Shown: positions 16,318 through 24,464, counted from the first letter of the stretch. The stretch is 32,864 nucleotides of DNA from Myxococcales bacterium (GCA_018780435.1 JADMJS010000151.1:1-32864), one strand, 5' to 3'. Made by a program: numbers and translations. The notes: generated by a model not told the origin, from the sequence alone.

Positions 16318-16524
16318 GACTTGGGATCGTACGCCGATCTTAAGTCATGCTCAACAGACTCAATCACCGCTCACCGTTTCAGGCGCTCCCCGTCCTGGGT
16401 GCACCTAGGGATCTCCTTAGGTCGCACGCATCGACCTTGACAGTACGTTGCCGGCCCGTGACCTTCCGTCGTGCCATGAAGGGCGAATGGTCGTCGGCTG
16501 AGCCGGCCGACTTTGGGAGTGCCA
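16318..16524. other. Divergent promoter region, ATPase / beta-helix gene
   Basis: This 207-bp region should contain the promoters of both flanking divergent genes. A consensus -35 box TTGACA is present at 16437-16442 on the plus strand, but no convincing -10 box is visible 16-18 bp downstream. The Shine-Dalgarno GGGAG at 16515-16519 sets the start of the plus-strand gene. Confidence 0.4.
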
Positions 16525-18093
16525 ATGCGACGGATGACGGGCTGGAACTGGATGACGGCGGGGCTACTCGGTCTCGGCATGGGGTGCGCGACTGACGAAA
16601 GCACGAGCGACGGCAGCCCCACGGGAACGGCCGGGTGCACGGAGTCCCGCTACCCGCAGGTCGAGGGCGAGGCCATCCACGTCGCGACGACCTGCTCCAG
16701 CGACGAGCCCGATGGCAGCGCGGCGGCGCCGTACTCGACCCTGACCGAGGCCCTCGCCGCCGCGCCCGCCGGCGCCACGATCGCCGTCGCACCGGGCACT
16801 TACGCGGAGACGCTGGAGATCGGCCGCGACGTGCGCATCGTCGGCCTCGTCGATGAGAGCAAGGGGATCATCCTGCAAGCGCCTCGTGAAGGCGACGCCG
16901 CCATCATCTTGAAGCGGCCGGCTCCCGAATCAGCGGACATCATCCTCCAAGTGCCATCGCCGGACGCACTCGGCATCATCCTGAAGAGCCCGGCGCCCGA
17001 GACGGCGGCCGTCCGGGTCGTGGGAGGCGCTGCGCTGACCCTCGAAGGGGTCCGTATTAGCGACGCCGCCCGGGCGGGAATCGAAGTGGAATCGGGGAGT
17101 CTCGTCCTCGCGTCCTCGCGGGTCGAAGGCACCCGCGCCATCGGCGAGGACTTCGGCTCCGGGGTGGTCGGGCGCGCCGGGACCTCGGTCACCGTCCGGG
17201 ACAGCGTCGTCACCGGCTCCGCGGGCGTCGCAGTCTACTTCGAGAAGGCCACCGGCGCGATCGAACGCTCATTGCTCGACGCCAACGCCAAGGGCGGCGT
17301 CCTCGTCAAATCGACCGTTCAAGGCAGCATCATCCTCCAGGACTCCGTCATCACCGGCAACGGCACGGCGGGCGTCGTCGTCCGCGGGGGCCGGAGAATC
17401 ATCCTGAAGCGCACGGCGGTGACGGCGACGACGCTCGACGCGCGGGGCGTCGGCGATGGGGTCGTCGTCCTCGACCAAGACGGCGTGGCGTCGAGCGTCT
17501 CCCTCGAAGCAGGCACAACCCTCGCCGGCAACGCCCGCGTCGGCCTCCTGGTCTCGGGCGCGTCGTCCGTGACCGTCGATGGCGCCGTCGTGACGTCGAA
17601 CGACCGCGGCGGCATCTGGCTACAGCACGACGCCGGCTCCTCAGACGCAGAGGGCGTCGCGATCACGGGCACCGCCATCGCCGACAACGGCTTCGTCGGC
17701 GTCGCCGCGACCCTCGGCGCGTCGATGCGCCTCTCCGGCAGCGCGGTCCTGTCGACGGTGGCCCGAGTGGGCTTCTCGGGCATTGCGGAGATCGAGGTCG
17801 CCGACGGCATCGGACTCCTCGCCGGCGCGCGCGCTCGCATCGAAGGCAACGACATCGACGACAATCCGCGCGTCGGGATCGTCGCCGACGACCTCGAAGC
17901 CGCCGGGCTCTACATCGGCGACAACACCATCAGCCAGAGCCCCGTCGGCATCATCCTTCAGCGCCCGAAAGACCAAGTCCCGACGCTCGCGGCCAACACC
18001 TTCGAAGGCACGGGCGAGGACCTCCGCATCCCGACGACCGAGGCGGACCTTTTGCCCATCCCGAAGGCCGTACAGGAGGGGATCGCGGAGTGA
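16525..18093 (+). CDS. Parallel beta-helix surface (lipo)protein
   Basis: The 522-residue product has a hydrophobic N-terminus ending in GLGMGC, probably a lipoprotein signal, although the -3 position is Gly rather than Leu. Residues ~50-95 carry a pectate-lyase/DUF1565-like opening (GSAAAPYSTLTEALAAAPAGATIAVAPGTY) that usually precedes a right-handed parallel beta-helix. The rest is a series of ~22-residue rungs with repeated VxDSxVTGN/GVxV-type strands, as in NosD-like helices. An unusual insert of four 12-residue repeats beginning IIL(Q/K) occurs at residues ~115-162. I chose ATG 16525 because GGGAG at 16515-16519 is five bases upstream. No catalytic residues of a pectate lyase are evident. 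A binding or structural role is more likely than enzymatic activity. Confidence 0.82.
   Translation: MRRMTGWNWMTAGLLGLGMGCATDESTSDGSPTGTAGCTESRYPQVEGEAIHVATTCSSDEPDGSAAAPYSTLTEALAAAPAGATIAVAPGTYAETLEIGRDVRIVGLVDESKGIILQAPREGDAAIILKRPAPESADIILQVPSPDALGIILKSPAPETAAVRVVGGAALTLEGVRISDAARAGIEVESGSLVLASSRVEGTRAIGEDFGSGVVGRAGTSVTVRDSVVTGSAGVAVYFEKATGAIERSLLDANAKGGVLVKSTVQGSIILQDSVITGNGTAGVVVRGGRRIILKRTAVTATTLDARGVGDGVVVLDQDGVASSVSLEAGTTLAGNARVGLLVSGASSVTVDGAVVTSNDRGGIWLQHDAGSSDAEGVAITGTAIADNGFVGVAATLGASMRLSGSAVLSTVARVGFSGIAEIEVADGIGLLAGARARIEGNDIDDNPRVGIVADDLEAAGLYIGDNTISQSPVGIILQRPKDQVPTLAANTFEGTGEDLRIPTTEADLLPIPKAVQEGIAE
16867..17010 (+). repeat. Four 36-bp in-frame tandem repeats
   Basis: Units begin at 16867, 16903, 16939 and 16975, each starting ATCATC and encoding 12 residues: IILQAPREGDAA, IILKRPAPESAD, IILQVPSPDALG and IILKSPAPETAA. 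The IIL(Q/K) core recurs singly three more times later in the protein. Confidence 0.9.
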
Positions 18094-18216
18094 GATACAG
18101 AGACCGACTATGTCTCCACCCGATCGAGTGAGGCGCGGCTACTTCCAGCCGTCCTAGTCGCCGGCCTCCGCAGTTGGGTCGGTCGGGGACGCCGCCGGAA
18201 CACATTCGTACGCCGG

Positions 18217-18447
18217 TCAGAACCGCCACGACGCGTCAAGCCGGACTCCGTCGCCGCTCACTGTAATGAGCATCCGAAAGTCGCCTGACTGCACGAGCTC
18301 GCCCTGAGCGAACGCTGACCAGGCGCCGGTCCCGCTCTCCGCGCCGGAGCCGACCGGCTCCCACGCCGGGCCCTTGGCCGCCGGTGAAGCTGGCTCGATC
18401 ACGAGGCCGTGGAGCGTGAACATCGAGGTGATGATGGTGCGCGTCAT
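18217..18447 (-). CDS. Small hypothetical protein
   Basis: I do not recognise this 76-residue product. It starts MTRTIITSMFTLHGLVIEP and ends VSGDGVRLDASWRF. It has no signal peptide, Cys or clear domain; the second half looks beta-rich. The start ATG 18447 is supported by a good AGGAAGG Shine-Dalgarno about five bases upstream on the minus strand. It lies 50 bp downstream of the cytochrome c gene on the same strand and may be its operon partner. Codon third positions are G/C-rich, supporting coding. Confidence 0.5.
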   Translation of the reverse strand: MTRTIITSMFTLHGLVIEPASPAAKGPAWEPVGSGAESGTGAWSAFAQGELVQSGDFRMLITVSGDGVRLDASWRF

Positions 18448-18497
18448 GCACCCTTCCTCGGGCCAACGCCAAAGGAAGTTGCGCTGCCCGGCAGCAC

Positions 18498-19313
18498 CTA
18501 CTTCAGATACGCCCCACACCGAAGGTCCCCGTCCGCGACCTCGTCGGCTTTGCCGGTGCCACGAGGGAACGCGGCGCGGTCGCAGAGCGCTGCGGCGATG
18601 TCCAGGATCCACTGGCCCTGCTCGACGCCTCCGAGGTTCTTGGGCACCTGCTCCTCCATGGAGCTGCCCGGTTGACCGACGAGCACCTTGAACCAGCCTT
18701 CGTAGGCTTTCTGACGCATGAAGCTGCCGAGCGTGTATTCACCGTCGTCGAAGAGAAAGAGTGTGCCGTCGTCGCCGTGGCAGGAGGCGCAGGCGTCCGC
18801 GTAGTAGCGGCGTCCGCGCTCGGCGTCGCCGCCCGCGTTCAAGCGGTAGAAGTTCGGGGCCTTCTCGTCGAGCGTCCAAACGTCGCTCGGCTGCGCAAGG
18901 CGGTGCGAACGGACCGCGTCGATGAACTGGGCGATGGCGTCGAACTCCCGGGGCCCGAGCACCTCGCCGTACGCGGGTAGCCCGTCTCCCCCGTCACGCA
19001 ACCAATCGCGGAGCTCGGCCGTCGAGCGCCGATCGTCGAGGAGGTTGACCGGCAGTGCGCCCTTCTTGTTCGCGTACTTGGCGCCGTAGTGGCCGGCAGT
19101 CCCGCGGAGGTCCCACCCAAAGAGGTTCTTCAGCCGCTCGAGCGCCGGCGCGCCCGGCTTGGCTGGCGTGATGGCCGACCACTTGTCGAAGAGGCGACCG
19201 CCCCAATAGGGATTCACCTCGGGCGAGATCGGCGGGGCGTCACTCCCGGAGGTCGGCCCCGCGCTCGCGCAGGAGAAGAGAAGAGACGCAACGAGCGCAC
19301 ACGACGACTTCAT
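18498..19313 (-). CDS. Monohaem cytochrome c lipoprotein
   Basis: The 271-residue protein has a lipoprotein signal (MKSSCALVASLLFSC, Cys15 after LFS) and one haem c attachment motif, CASCH at residues 175-179. Met219 in GQPGSSME is a likely distal ligand; Met199 is an alternative. The region before the haem motif (GWDLRGTAGHYGAKY, GLPAYGEVLGPREFDAIAQF) is typical of larger periplasmic cytochromes whose haem domain is C-terminal. I chose ATG 19313 rather than 19325 because it overlaps the TGA of the upstream remnant gene as TGATG and has GGGAG about five bases before it. That junction shows the gene was once translationally coupled to an outer-membrane protein now decayed. An electron-transfer role at the outer membrane is likely; the partner is unknown. 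Confidence 0.85.
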   Translation of the reverse strand: MKSSCALVASLLFSCASAGPTSGSDAPPISPEVNPYWGGRLFDKWSAITPAKPGAPALERLKNLFGWDLRGTAGHYGAKYANKKGALPVNLLDDRRSTAELRDWLRDGGDGLPAYGEVLGPREFDAIAQFIDAVRSHRLAQPSDVWTLDEKAPNFYRLNAGGDAERGRRYYADACASCHGDDGTLFLFDDGEYTLGSFMRQKAYEGWFKVLVGQPGSSMEEQVPKNLGGVEQGQWILDIAAALCDRAAFPRGTGKADEVADGDLRCGAYLK

Positions 19314-19635
19314 CAATACTCCCATCGAAACTCAAGGCCTCCTTCGATAGCCAGCCGCTTTCCGGGACGCGCGCCGTACGGACGGCGGGACGCGACCGGT
19401 CGTGATCCCAGCAGGTTCTCGCCACGCACGACCGAGGCGAGCCAGGGCAAGGGTTTATTGGCGTGCGTCGCGAAGTCGCAGTCGGCGCTGCCGAACTTGG
19501 CCATGTCGCCCAGACGCGCCCAAGTGGTACTCACTCGTCAGGTCGATGGCGCCGTCGCCGTTGGAGTCGTGGTAGCCCTGCCAGCCGGGACGGCCGCCCT
19601 TCACGGCGATGGATTCTGGAGGGGTGAGCGGGCCG
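19313..19635 (-). pseudogene. 3' remnant of an outer-membrane (TonB receptor-like) protein gene
   Basis: Between the hydrolase and cytochrome genes, two minus-strand frames together read as a plausible C-terminus. One frame gives GGRPGWQGYHDSNGDGAIDL...SEYHL. A frameshift near 19,525-19,530 leads to the frame of WARLGDMAKFGSADCDFATH...VVRGENLLGSRP...RRPYGARPGKRLAIEGGLEFRWEY. The ending, with alternating residues and a terminal aromatic after a PYGARPG turn, resembles the last strands of TonB-dependent receptors; I cannot confirm that without a search. The 5' part of the gene is missing, replaced by the hydrolase gene. The stop overlaps the cytochrome start (TGATG). A sequencing error could explain the frameshift but not the missing 5' part. 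Confidence 0.6.
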
Positions 19636-19638
19636 CGC

Positions 19639-20670
19639 TCAGTGCGTCTCGATCCAAGCCCGGATGTGCGGCCAGACTTCGTCTTTGGCCCGCCAACTGA
19701 GGATGGGATCGATGTGCCCGTAATCATGGGCGCATCCGCTGCTGCGGCCAGCGGCGAAGAAGCGCTTCTCGCGGCTCGATATCTCGTCGTAGACGTGCTG
19801 CAGGTCCCGGAGCGGCGTGATGGCGTCGACGGGTCCAGCGACGATGAGCGCGGGCTCGGTGATGCGGTGGAGCTCACCAGCATACGTGCCGGCGCCGCCC
19901 GTAAAGCCGCGTTCGGCGATCCAGTCTGCGAACTGCTTGATGAGCGTCGGCGGCAAGTCCTGAGGCACGAGCGCGACGAGCTTCATGAGGTCGACGGTGC
20001 TCATGTTGCGCGGGTTGGCGAAGATCCGGCCCGCGGTCTCCTTCACGAGCGGCATGATCGGCGCCAGCAGGTATGCGGGCCCGCCATAAGGGATGCGCGG
20101 GAGCACGTCGAGCAGGAAGCGCAGCTTCACGATCTGCTTGAGCAGGCCGTACTCGGCGCGCGCGAAGCTCGGGCTGCCGACCGCGGTGAGCGTGCGGAGG
20201 TGGCTCGACTGCCCTCGCCGCGACTGCTCGATCGCATAGGCGTACGCGACCATGCCGCCCATGCTGTGCCCGACCCAGTGGACCTGGTCGCTGCCGGTCT
20301 CGCGTGCGACGAGCGCCAGCGCGGCCGGCACGTCCTTCTTCACGTAGTCATCGAAGGTCCAGTCGTAGCGCAGCTTGTTTCGCAACGTCGGCTTGGACGA
20401 CTCCCCAGCACCCCGGAGCTCGACGACCCAGACATCGTATCCGAAGGACCGGAGCCAGAGCGCGAACGAGAGCCGCCCGGGCGCGTCGAGGTTGTATCGA
20501 TTGGCGCCGAGGCCGTGGCAGAGGAAGACGGGCGTTCGCCCGCGGACCTCGGTCTCCGGGCGGTATCGGTAGAGCGCGATGTCCCACCCGTCGGGGGTAT
20601 GCGCCGTGTAGCGCTCGGGGCGGTCTTTCTTGGCGCGGAAGAGAGAGTGAGTGCCGGAGATGAGCGACAT
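19639..20670 (-). CDS. Alpha/beta-fold hydrolase (lipase/esterase-like)
   Basis: The 343-residue protein shows the full alpha/beta-hydrolase set: oxyanion motif CHGLGANRYN at 51-60, nucleophile elbow GHSMGG with Ser136, acid Asp282 in AGPVDAITP and base His319 in DYGHIDPIL. No signal peptide is seen, so it is probably cytoplasmic or membrane-peripheral. Length and motifs resemble esterases or lipases acting on hydrophobic esters; the substrate cannot be set from sequence. The best Shine-Dalgarno (AGGAGG) is unusually far, about 13 bases, from ATG 20670, with a GGGCCCCCC stretch between them that could fold and alter initiation. A good promoter lies just upstream. The gene abuts a decayed outer-membrane protein gene. 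Confidence 0.88.
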   Translation of the reverse strand: MSLISGTHSLFRAKKDRPERYTAHTPDGWDIALYRYRPETEVRGRTPVFLCHGLGANRYNLDAPGRLSFALWLRSFGYDVWVVELRGAGESSKPTLRNKLRYDWTFDDYVKKDVPAALALVARETGSDQVHWVGHSMGGMVAYAYAIEQSRRGQSSHLRTLTAVGSPSFARAEYGLLKQIVKLRFLLDVLPRIPYGGPAYLLAPIMPLVKETAGRIFANPRNMSTVDLMKLVALVPQDLPPTLIKQFADWIAERGFTGGAGTYAGELHRITEPALIVAGPVDAITPLRDLQHVYDEISSREKRFFAAGRSSGCAHDYGHIDPILSWRAKDEVWPHIRAWIETH

Positions 20671-21095
20671 CGAGTGGGGGGCCCTCCTGACACTGAGTAT
20701 CGTGACGTCTCCGGACGGGTCAACCCGAGCCTAGTGTCACAAGACGTCGTCGGCCCTCATCTGCTCGACCGTCGGACCACGATGCGACTCGCCCATAGCC
20801 TAGGCTCACGTCGGCCCACGCGCAATTGGCCCCTCCGAGGCCAAACCCGCCGACTTCCCACCACGCATGACGCCGGGGACACCTGAACCCACCGCCCCTC
20901 TCATACCGCCCGAAAAAGTGTGACGTGGTGGGGTCTGCGTCGGATTTTGCGAAGCGGGCTTTCGCGCGCCTTCAGAGCCGATCATGGCGCAGTACATCGA
21001 ATAGTCCCAATGGGACTCCGGCGGCACGTCCCGTGCGAAGGGGAAACACACACACCCCGTCCGCGTCCGAACGACGCCGCCCGTAGGAGGTCCCC
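20671..21095. other. Divergent intergenic region
   Basis: This 425-bp region separates the minus-strand hydrolase gene from a plus-strand hypothetical gene. It holds a minus-strand promoter near the hydrolase (listed separately) and, at its right end, a near-perfect Shine-Dalgarno TAGGAGGT (21084-21091). I saw no convincing gene in the middle; short open frames are arginine- and proline-rich shadows. No plus-strand promoter was clear enough to annotate. Confidence 0.6.
20696..20723 (-). promoter_or_regulatory. Sigma-70-like promoter for the hydrolase gene
   Basis: Reading the minus strand, TTGACC (20723-20718) and GATACT (20701-20696) are separated by 16 bp. The predicted start site near 20,689 gives a short leader that retains the AGGAGG sequence. 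Confidence 0.5.
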
Positions 21096-21815
21096 ATGCT
21101 GAAGGTGTCTCGACCGCTGAACCAGAGCCCCGTGAAGCCCCAGCCCGCCGTCTCCGTCGCCCCCACGAAGCCGATGCGTCCCCAAGGTTACGAGAGCGGT
21201 CAGGCGGCGCTGCGCCCGAAGGCGCCCGCACGGACCGCGGCCGACGACCTCCGCCACCAGCAGGCGTGTACGTCGGCGAACGTGAGCGTCGGTCGAAACG
21301 AATACCTCGCCGAGCGCGGCGCATGGGTTCGCAGCGTTCGCGCCAACCGCCGGGCTCCCGAGCTCGCGCAGCGGCGCGACATCGCCTGCGATCCGAACGT
21401 CAGCGCCGACACGGCTGCGTTGATGGCGTCGCTGGCGCAACAGGCGGTCGCCCCCGACGAGCAGGGCTACGAGGCCGGTGAGACGGCGAAGCGCCAGGAA
21501 GCCCACGACAACATCAAGACGGCCAAGAACGTCGGCACGGTCATGGACGTCGCGGGTTCGGCCGCGGAGCTCTTCCTACCGGGCGCGTGGGGCGCGACGC
21601 GCGCCGTTTTGGGCCGCTGCGCGGAGGAGATCGCGTCGGGCGACGGTTCTTGCTCGCTCGAGGACATGGCCCAGGCAGGCCTCATGAACTACGCGGGAGA
21701 CACGGGCAAGAAGGCCATCGGGCAGACCTTTGCGCACTTCCGCCCCGGCGCCGCGGGCAAGATCGAAGCTGCCGTCGCCAAGCGGGGCCTGAAGTTCGGC
21801 GGTGGTCGCCCATGA
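21096..21815 (+). CDS. Hypothetical protein, possibly truncated by an in-frame TGA
   Basis: I do not recognise this 239-residue product. The N-terminal ~45 residues are Pro/Lys-rich and disordered (LKVSRPLNQSPVKPQP). A Cys- and Arg-rich helical middle follows, and around residues 145-180 there is an Ala/Gly-rich amphipathic stretch (NVGTVMDVAGSAAELFLPGA). The tract QGYE(S/A)G occurs twice, at about 30 and 125. There is no signal peptide. A TAGGAGGT Shine-Dalgarno four bases upstream makes ATG 21096 secure and translation likely strong. The frame stops at TGA 21813-21815, but the same frame stays open for another 42 codons with strong G/C third-position bias. The annotated protein may therefore lack its original C-terminus. 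A secreted or injected effector is conceivable from the composition, but nothing proves it. Confidence 0.7.
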   Translation: MLKVSRPLNQSPVKPQPAVSVAPTKPMRPQGYESGQAALRPKAPARTAADDLRHQQACTSANVSVGRNEYLAERGAWVRSVRANRRAPELAQRRDIACDPNVSADTAALMASLAQQAVAPDEQGYEAGETAKRQEAHDNIKTAKNVGTVMDVAGSAAELFLPGAWGATRAVLGRCAEEIASGDGSCSLEDMAQAGLMNYAGDTGKKAIGQTFAHFRPGAAGKIEAAVAKRGLKFGGGRP

Positions 21816-21944
21816 GGGCCGGTCGCGGGGGGCGTCGTCGGGGGTGCGACGGCGGGTGTCGCGTCCACGGCGGAAGGGCCGCGGGATTACGTCGGCGGCG
21901 AGAACGCGTTTCAACCCCAGAGGCGGGGGCGCCGGGGCAATTGA
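21816..21944 (+). pseudogene. In-frame extension after the TGA of the preceding gene
   Basis: These 42 codons plus stop continue the frame of the preceding gene. They encode a Gly/Ala-rich tract (GPVAGGVVGGATAGVASTAE) and a tail DYVGGENAFQPQRRGRRGN. About 30 of the first 35 codons end in G or C, like real genes nearby. No Shine-Dalgarno for independent translation was seen. It is best read as the former C-terminus cut off by a point mutation, or as a readthrough product. Confidence 0.45.
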
Positions 21945-21969
21945 CCCCAGGGACCACCGCCGGCATATT
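21941..21969 (+). promoter_or_regulatory. Candidate sigma-70-like promoter for the LolA-like operon
   Basis: TTGACC (21941-21946), a 17-bp spacer and CATATT (21964-21969), about 80 bp before the LolA-like start. The -35 box matches five of six positions and the -10 box four of six. Confidence 0.4.
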
Positions 21970-22049
21970 GCCGCGCCGCTGCATGGGCCACGTCCATCGA
22001 AGCTCTCGCGGCACAGCCACCTTGGCGCGCGACCCTAGCGCTCCCGGAC

Positions 22050-22829
22050 ATGAGGCTCACCACGATGACTCGCCTGGCCCTCCTCGCCCCTCTCTTCTCC
22101 ATCGCACTCGTCGCCACGGCAGCGGCGGCGCCCCCTGACGTAAACGCGCTAAAAGCCAAGGGCGGCACCGCCGTCCTCGAAGCTATCGACAAGCGCACCT
22201 ACGACTACACGACGCAGAAGTGGGTCTTCCGCATGACCGTCAAGGAGAAGGGCGGTCAGGGCCGTCAGGTCACCTTCTCCGTCTGGCAGAAGGGCAACAA
22301 GCGCCTCGTTCGTTTCCTAGAGCCAGGCGACGTCAAGGGCATGAGCATGCTCTCCGCCGGGGACGGCGACATGTACGTCTACTCGCCGCAGACCGACAAC
22401 GTCCGCCGCGTCGCGAGCTCGGCGCGCCGGCAGACGCTGCTCGGCAGCAACATGACCTACGAAGACATGAACGCGGTCATGCTCGCGCCCCTCTACGACG
22501 CGGCCTTCGGCGAGGACGCAGCGACCCACCTCTGGCTGGACCTGACTCGCAAGGCCGGGGCCGACACGAGCTGGGAGAAGCTCCGCCTCCGTGTCGACAA
22601 GAAGGCGGCGCTCGTCGACCACATCGAGTATTGGGAGGGCGGCAAGAAGGTGCGCGAGCAAGTCCGCAACGTCTTCACCGAAGAAGGCGGCGCCCCCACG
22701 TGGAAGTCGATCGCGATGACCGACGTCGGCACTGGTCTCAGCACCTCGCTCGAGATGCTCGAGCAGAAGATCGGCGACGACATCCCGGACAACATCTTCA
22801 GCAAGCGCAGCTTGGTTCGCGGCCAGTGA
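22050..22829 (+). CDS. Periplasmic LolA-like outer-membrane lipoprotein-sorting protein
   Basis: The 259-residue protein begins with a signal peptide (cleavage probably after ATAAAA). The mature part has the beta-strand pattern of the LolA-like/COG2834 family: WVFRMTVKEKGGQGRQVTFSVWQKG, RLVRFLEPGDVKGMSML, DMYVYSPQTDNVRRVASSARRQTLLGSNMTYEDM and a C-terminal ...DDIPDNIFSKRSL. Members of this group often sit beside RND/MMPL transporters and outer-membrane proteins and are thought to carry lipids or lipoproteins. Here no RND gene is in view; the partner is the DUF1302-like gene, overlapping as GTGA. Start ATG 22050 or ATG 22065 are both possible; neither has a strong Shine-Dalgarno. Confidence 0.85.
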   Translation: MRLTTMTRLALLAPLFSIALVATAAAAPPDVNALKAKGGTAVLEAIDKRTYDYTTQKWVFRMTVKEKGGQGRQVTFSVWQKGNKRLVRFLEPGDVKGMSMLSAGDGDMYVYSPQTDNVRRVASSARRQTLLGSNMTYEDMNAVMLAPLYDAAFGEDAATHLWLDLTRKAGADTSWEKLRLRVDKKAALVDHIEYWEGGKKVREQVRNVFTEEGGAPTWKSIAMTDVGTGLSTSLEMLEQKIGDDIPDNIFSKRSLVRGQ

Positions 22830-24277
22830 TCCGGAGCGCCCTCGTCACGGCGCTGGCGACCCTCGTTTGGGCGAGCACGGCGACCGCCCAAACGGCCGAT
22901 TTCCGTTGGAAAGCGGAGATCTACTCGGACCTGCGTGTCGAAGCGACCGAAGAGATGGCCTTCGAGCGGTCGGAGTCCGGCGCGTCGGTCGAAGTGACGG
23001 GCCAGTACGGCCCGAACATCCTCGGCAAGGGCCACCTCGAGCTGGTCTTCATCGAACGCGGCACCGCGGACACCTTCGATGGCCTGTCGAGTCGCCAAGC
23101 CATCGACCCCTTCCGCTTCGAGTCGGACGCGCTCTTCGTGACCTTCATGGATGCGGGCCTCGACGGGCTCGATATCTCGCTCGGGCGCAAAGTCCTCATC
23201 TGGGGCACGGCCGACAAGTTCCACCCGACGGCCAACCTGAACGCGCTCGACGTCGAGGACTCGCTCGCTTTCGGTGACTCGATCGCGAACGAGATGATCC
23301 ACATCCGCTACTCGCCGTACTTCAGCTTCGGCGACGAAGACGACCCGTGGTTCGACGAGTTCTTCCTCGAAGCCGCGTTCGTGCCCTTCTTCAAGCCGGC
23401 GCAGCTCCCGGGCAGCGCCCGGAAAGCGTTCACGGACGTCAACGAGCAGATCCGACTCGCCACGACGGACAACATCGCCGCCCTCGCCGCCCAGCAGAAG
23501 GCCTACCTCGCCGGCGGCGCGACCATTGCGTACGACGTGTCGATCGTGAAACCCGAAGCCGCCATGGAGAACACCATGGTCGGCGCCCGCATGGGCTGGA
23601 AGCTCCTCGGCGTCGACATGTCCGTCAGCTACTTCCGCGGCTTCGACGACATCCCGCGCGCTGAGACCGCGGTCGTCACCGGCGATTCGAGCGACGTGCT
23701 GACGACCCTCGACCTCAGCTTCCCGAAGATGCAGGTCCTCGGCATCGACATGGCGACCAGCCTGGACTACCTCGACGGCCTCGGGCTCTGGACTGAAGTC
23801 GCCGTCGTCTTCCACGACGACCTCTACATCATCATCGACGGCACCGAGTTCGCGGGCAACGCCACGGGTGACACCTTCCCGAACGGCCCAGAACTCGAGC
23901 ACGAGAAGGGCGCTTTCGTGAAGGCGACCGTGGGCATGGACTACACGCCCTTCCCCTGGTGGTACATCAACGTGCAGTACCTCCACGGCTTCGTGGACGA
24001 GTTCGGCGAGAAGAACCTCGACGACTACATGGTCGCTGGGATGGACTTCAAGTTCCTCCGCGACACGCTCGTCCTGCGCACCTTCGGCGTCGTCAACCTC
24101 CAGGACGCCTCGTGGATCCTCTTCCCTCAGATCATCGGCAAGCCGTTCGATGGCGGCGAGATTACGCTCGGGGCCTTCCTCTACGGAGCGCAGTTCACAG
24201 GCGACACGAGCACCAAGTTCGGCTCGCCCGTCGCCGGGACGAGCACCGTCTTTCTGAAGGGCCGCATCCTGTTCTGA
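22826..24277 (+). CDS. DUF1302-like outer-membrane protein
   Basis: The frame is open much further upstream, but the real start is GTG 22826, which overlaps the LolA-like stop as GTGA and begins a signal peptide (MIRSALVTALATLVWASTATAQ). That gives 483 residues. The mature part is rich in alternating strands with many Asp, Tyr and Phe (VEVTGQYG, GHLELVFIERG, DISLGRKVLIWGTADKFHPTANLNALD). The motif GRKVLIWGTAD...NPLD-like is characteristic of DUF1302/porin-like outer-membrane proteins. The C-terminus ends GRILF, with a terminal Phe as usual for BamA-assembled barrels. It probably forms the outer-membrane component of a lipid or hydrophobic-compound export or uptake pathway with the LolA-like protein. 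Confidence 0.83.
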   Translation: MIRSALVTALATLVWASTATAQTADFRWKAEIYSDLRVEATEEMAFERSESGASVEVTGQYGPNILGKGHLELVFIERGTADTFDGLSSRQAIDPFRFESDALFVTFMDAGLDGLDISLGRKVLIWGTADKFHPTANLNALDVEDSLAFGDSIANEMIHIRYSPYFSFGDEDDPWFDEFFLEAAFVPFFKPAQLPGSARKAFTDVNEQIRLATTDNIAALAAQQKAYLAGGATIAYDVSIVKPEAAMENTMVGARMGWKLLGVDMSVSYFRGFDDIPRAETAVVTGDSSDVLTTLDLSFPKMQVLGIDMATSLDYLDGLGLWTEVAVVFHDDLYIIIDGTEFAGNATGDTFPNGPELEHEKGAFVKATVGMDYTPFPWWYINVQYLHGFVDEFGEKNLDDYMVAGMDFKFLRDTLVLRTFGVVNLQDASWILFPQIIGKPFDGGEITLGAFLYGAQFTGDTSTKFGSPVAGTSTVFLKGRILF

Positions 24278-24337
24278 GAGGGCGCCGCGTCACGTGGTGC
24301 GCACCCCGTTCGATTCGGCTCCCGTGAAACCCCAATC

Positions 24338-24349
24338 AGAACGCGTTCT
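24338..24349. promoter_or_regulatory. Perfect 12-bp palindrome, candidate operator
   Basis: AGAACGCGTTCT lies in the 187-bp gap before the PhnD-like gene. A 10-bp palindrome GGTGCGCACC also occurs at 24296-24305, just after the DUF1302 stop. The position fits an operator for a dimeric regulator of the downstream operon, but no regulator gene is adjacent. Confidence 0.35.
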
Positions 24350-24464
24350 AGTAACCTTCGCCCCCGTGGCACGGACGTTGCTCGGCCGGCAGCCGGGCCC
24401 GCCGCACCGGGAGGCGACCCGAACCGTTCCATTCAGCCCGGTTTTCTGACAGGATGCCGCCGCC

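Noticed and set aside
18094..18216. CGGCT...AGCCG hairpin between convergent genes as a terminator
   Set aside because: The stem is only five base pairs and no T-tract follows on either strand.
21813..21815. TGA considered as a selenocysteine codon
   Set aside because: No hairpin resembling a bacterial SECIS was seen right after it, and the protein has no redox motif around the site.
22493..23986. 497-codon minus-strand open frame opposite the DUF1302-like gene
   Set aside because: The protein is rich in Val, Glu, Arg and His with no domain, as expected for the antisense of a GC3-biased gene. The plus-strand frame has a signal peptide and barrel features.
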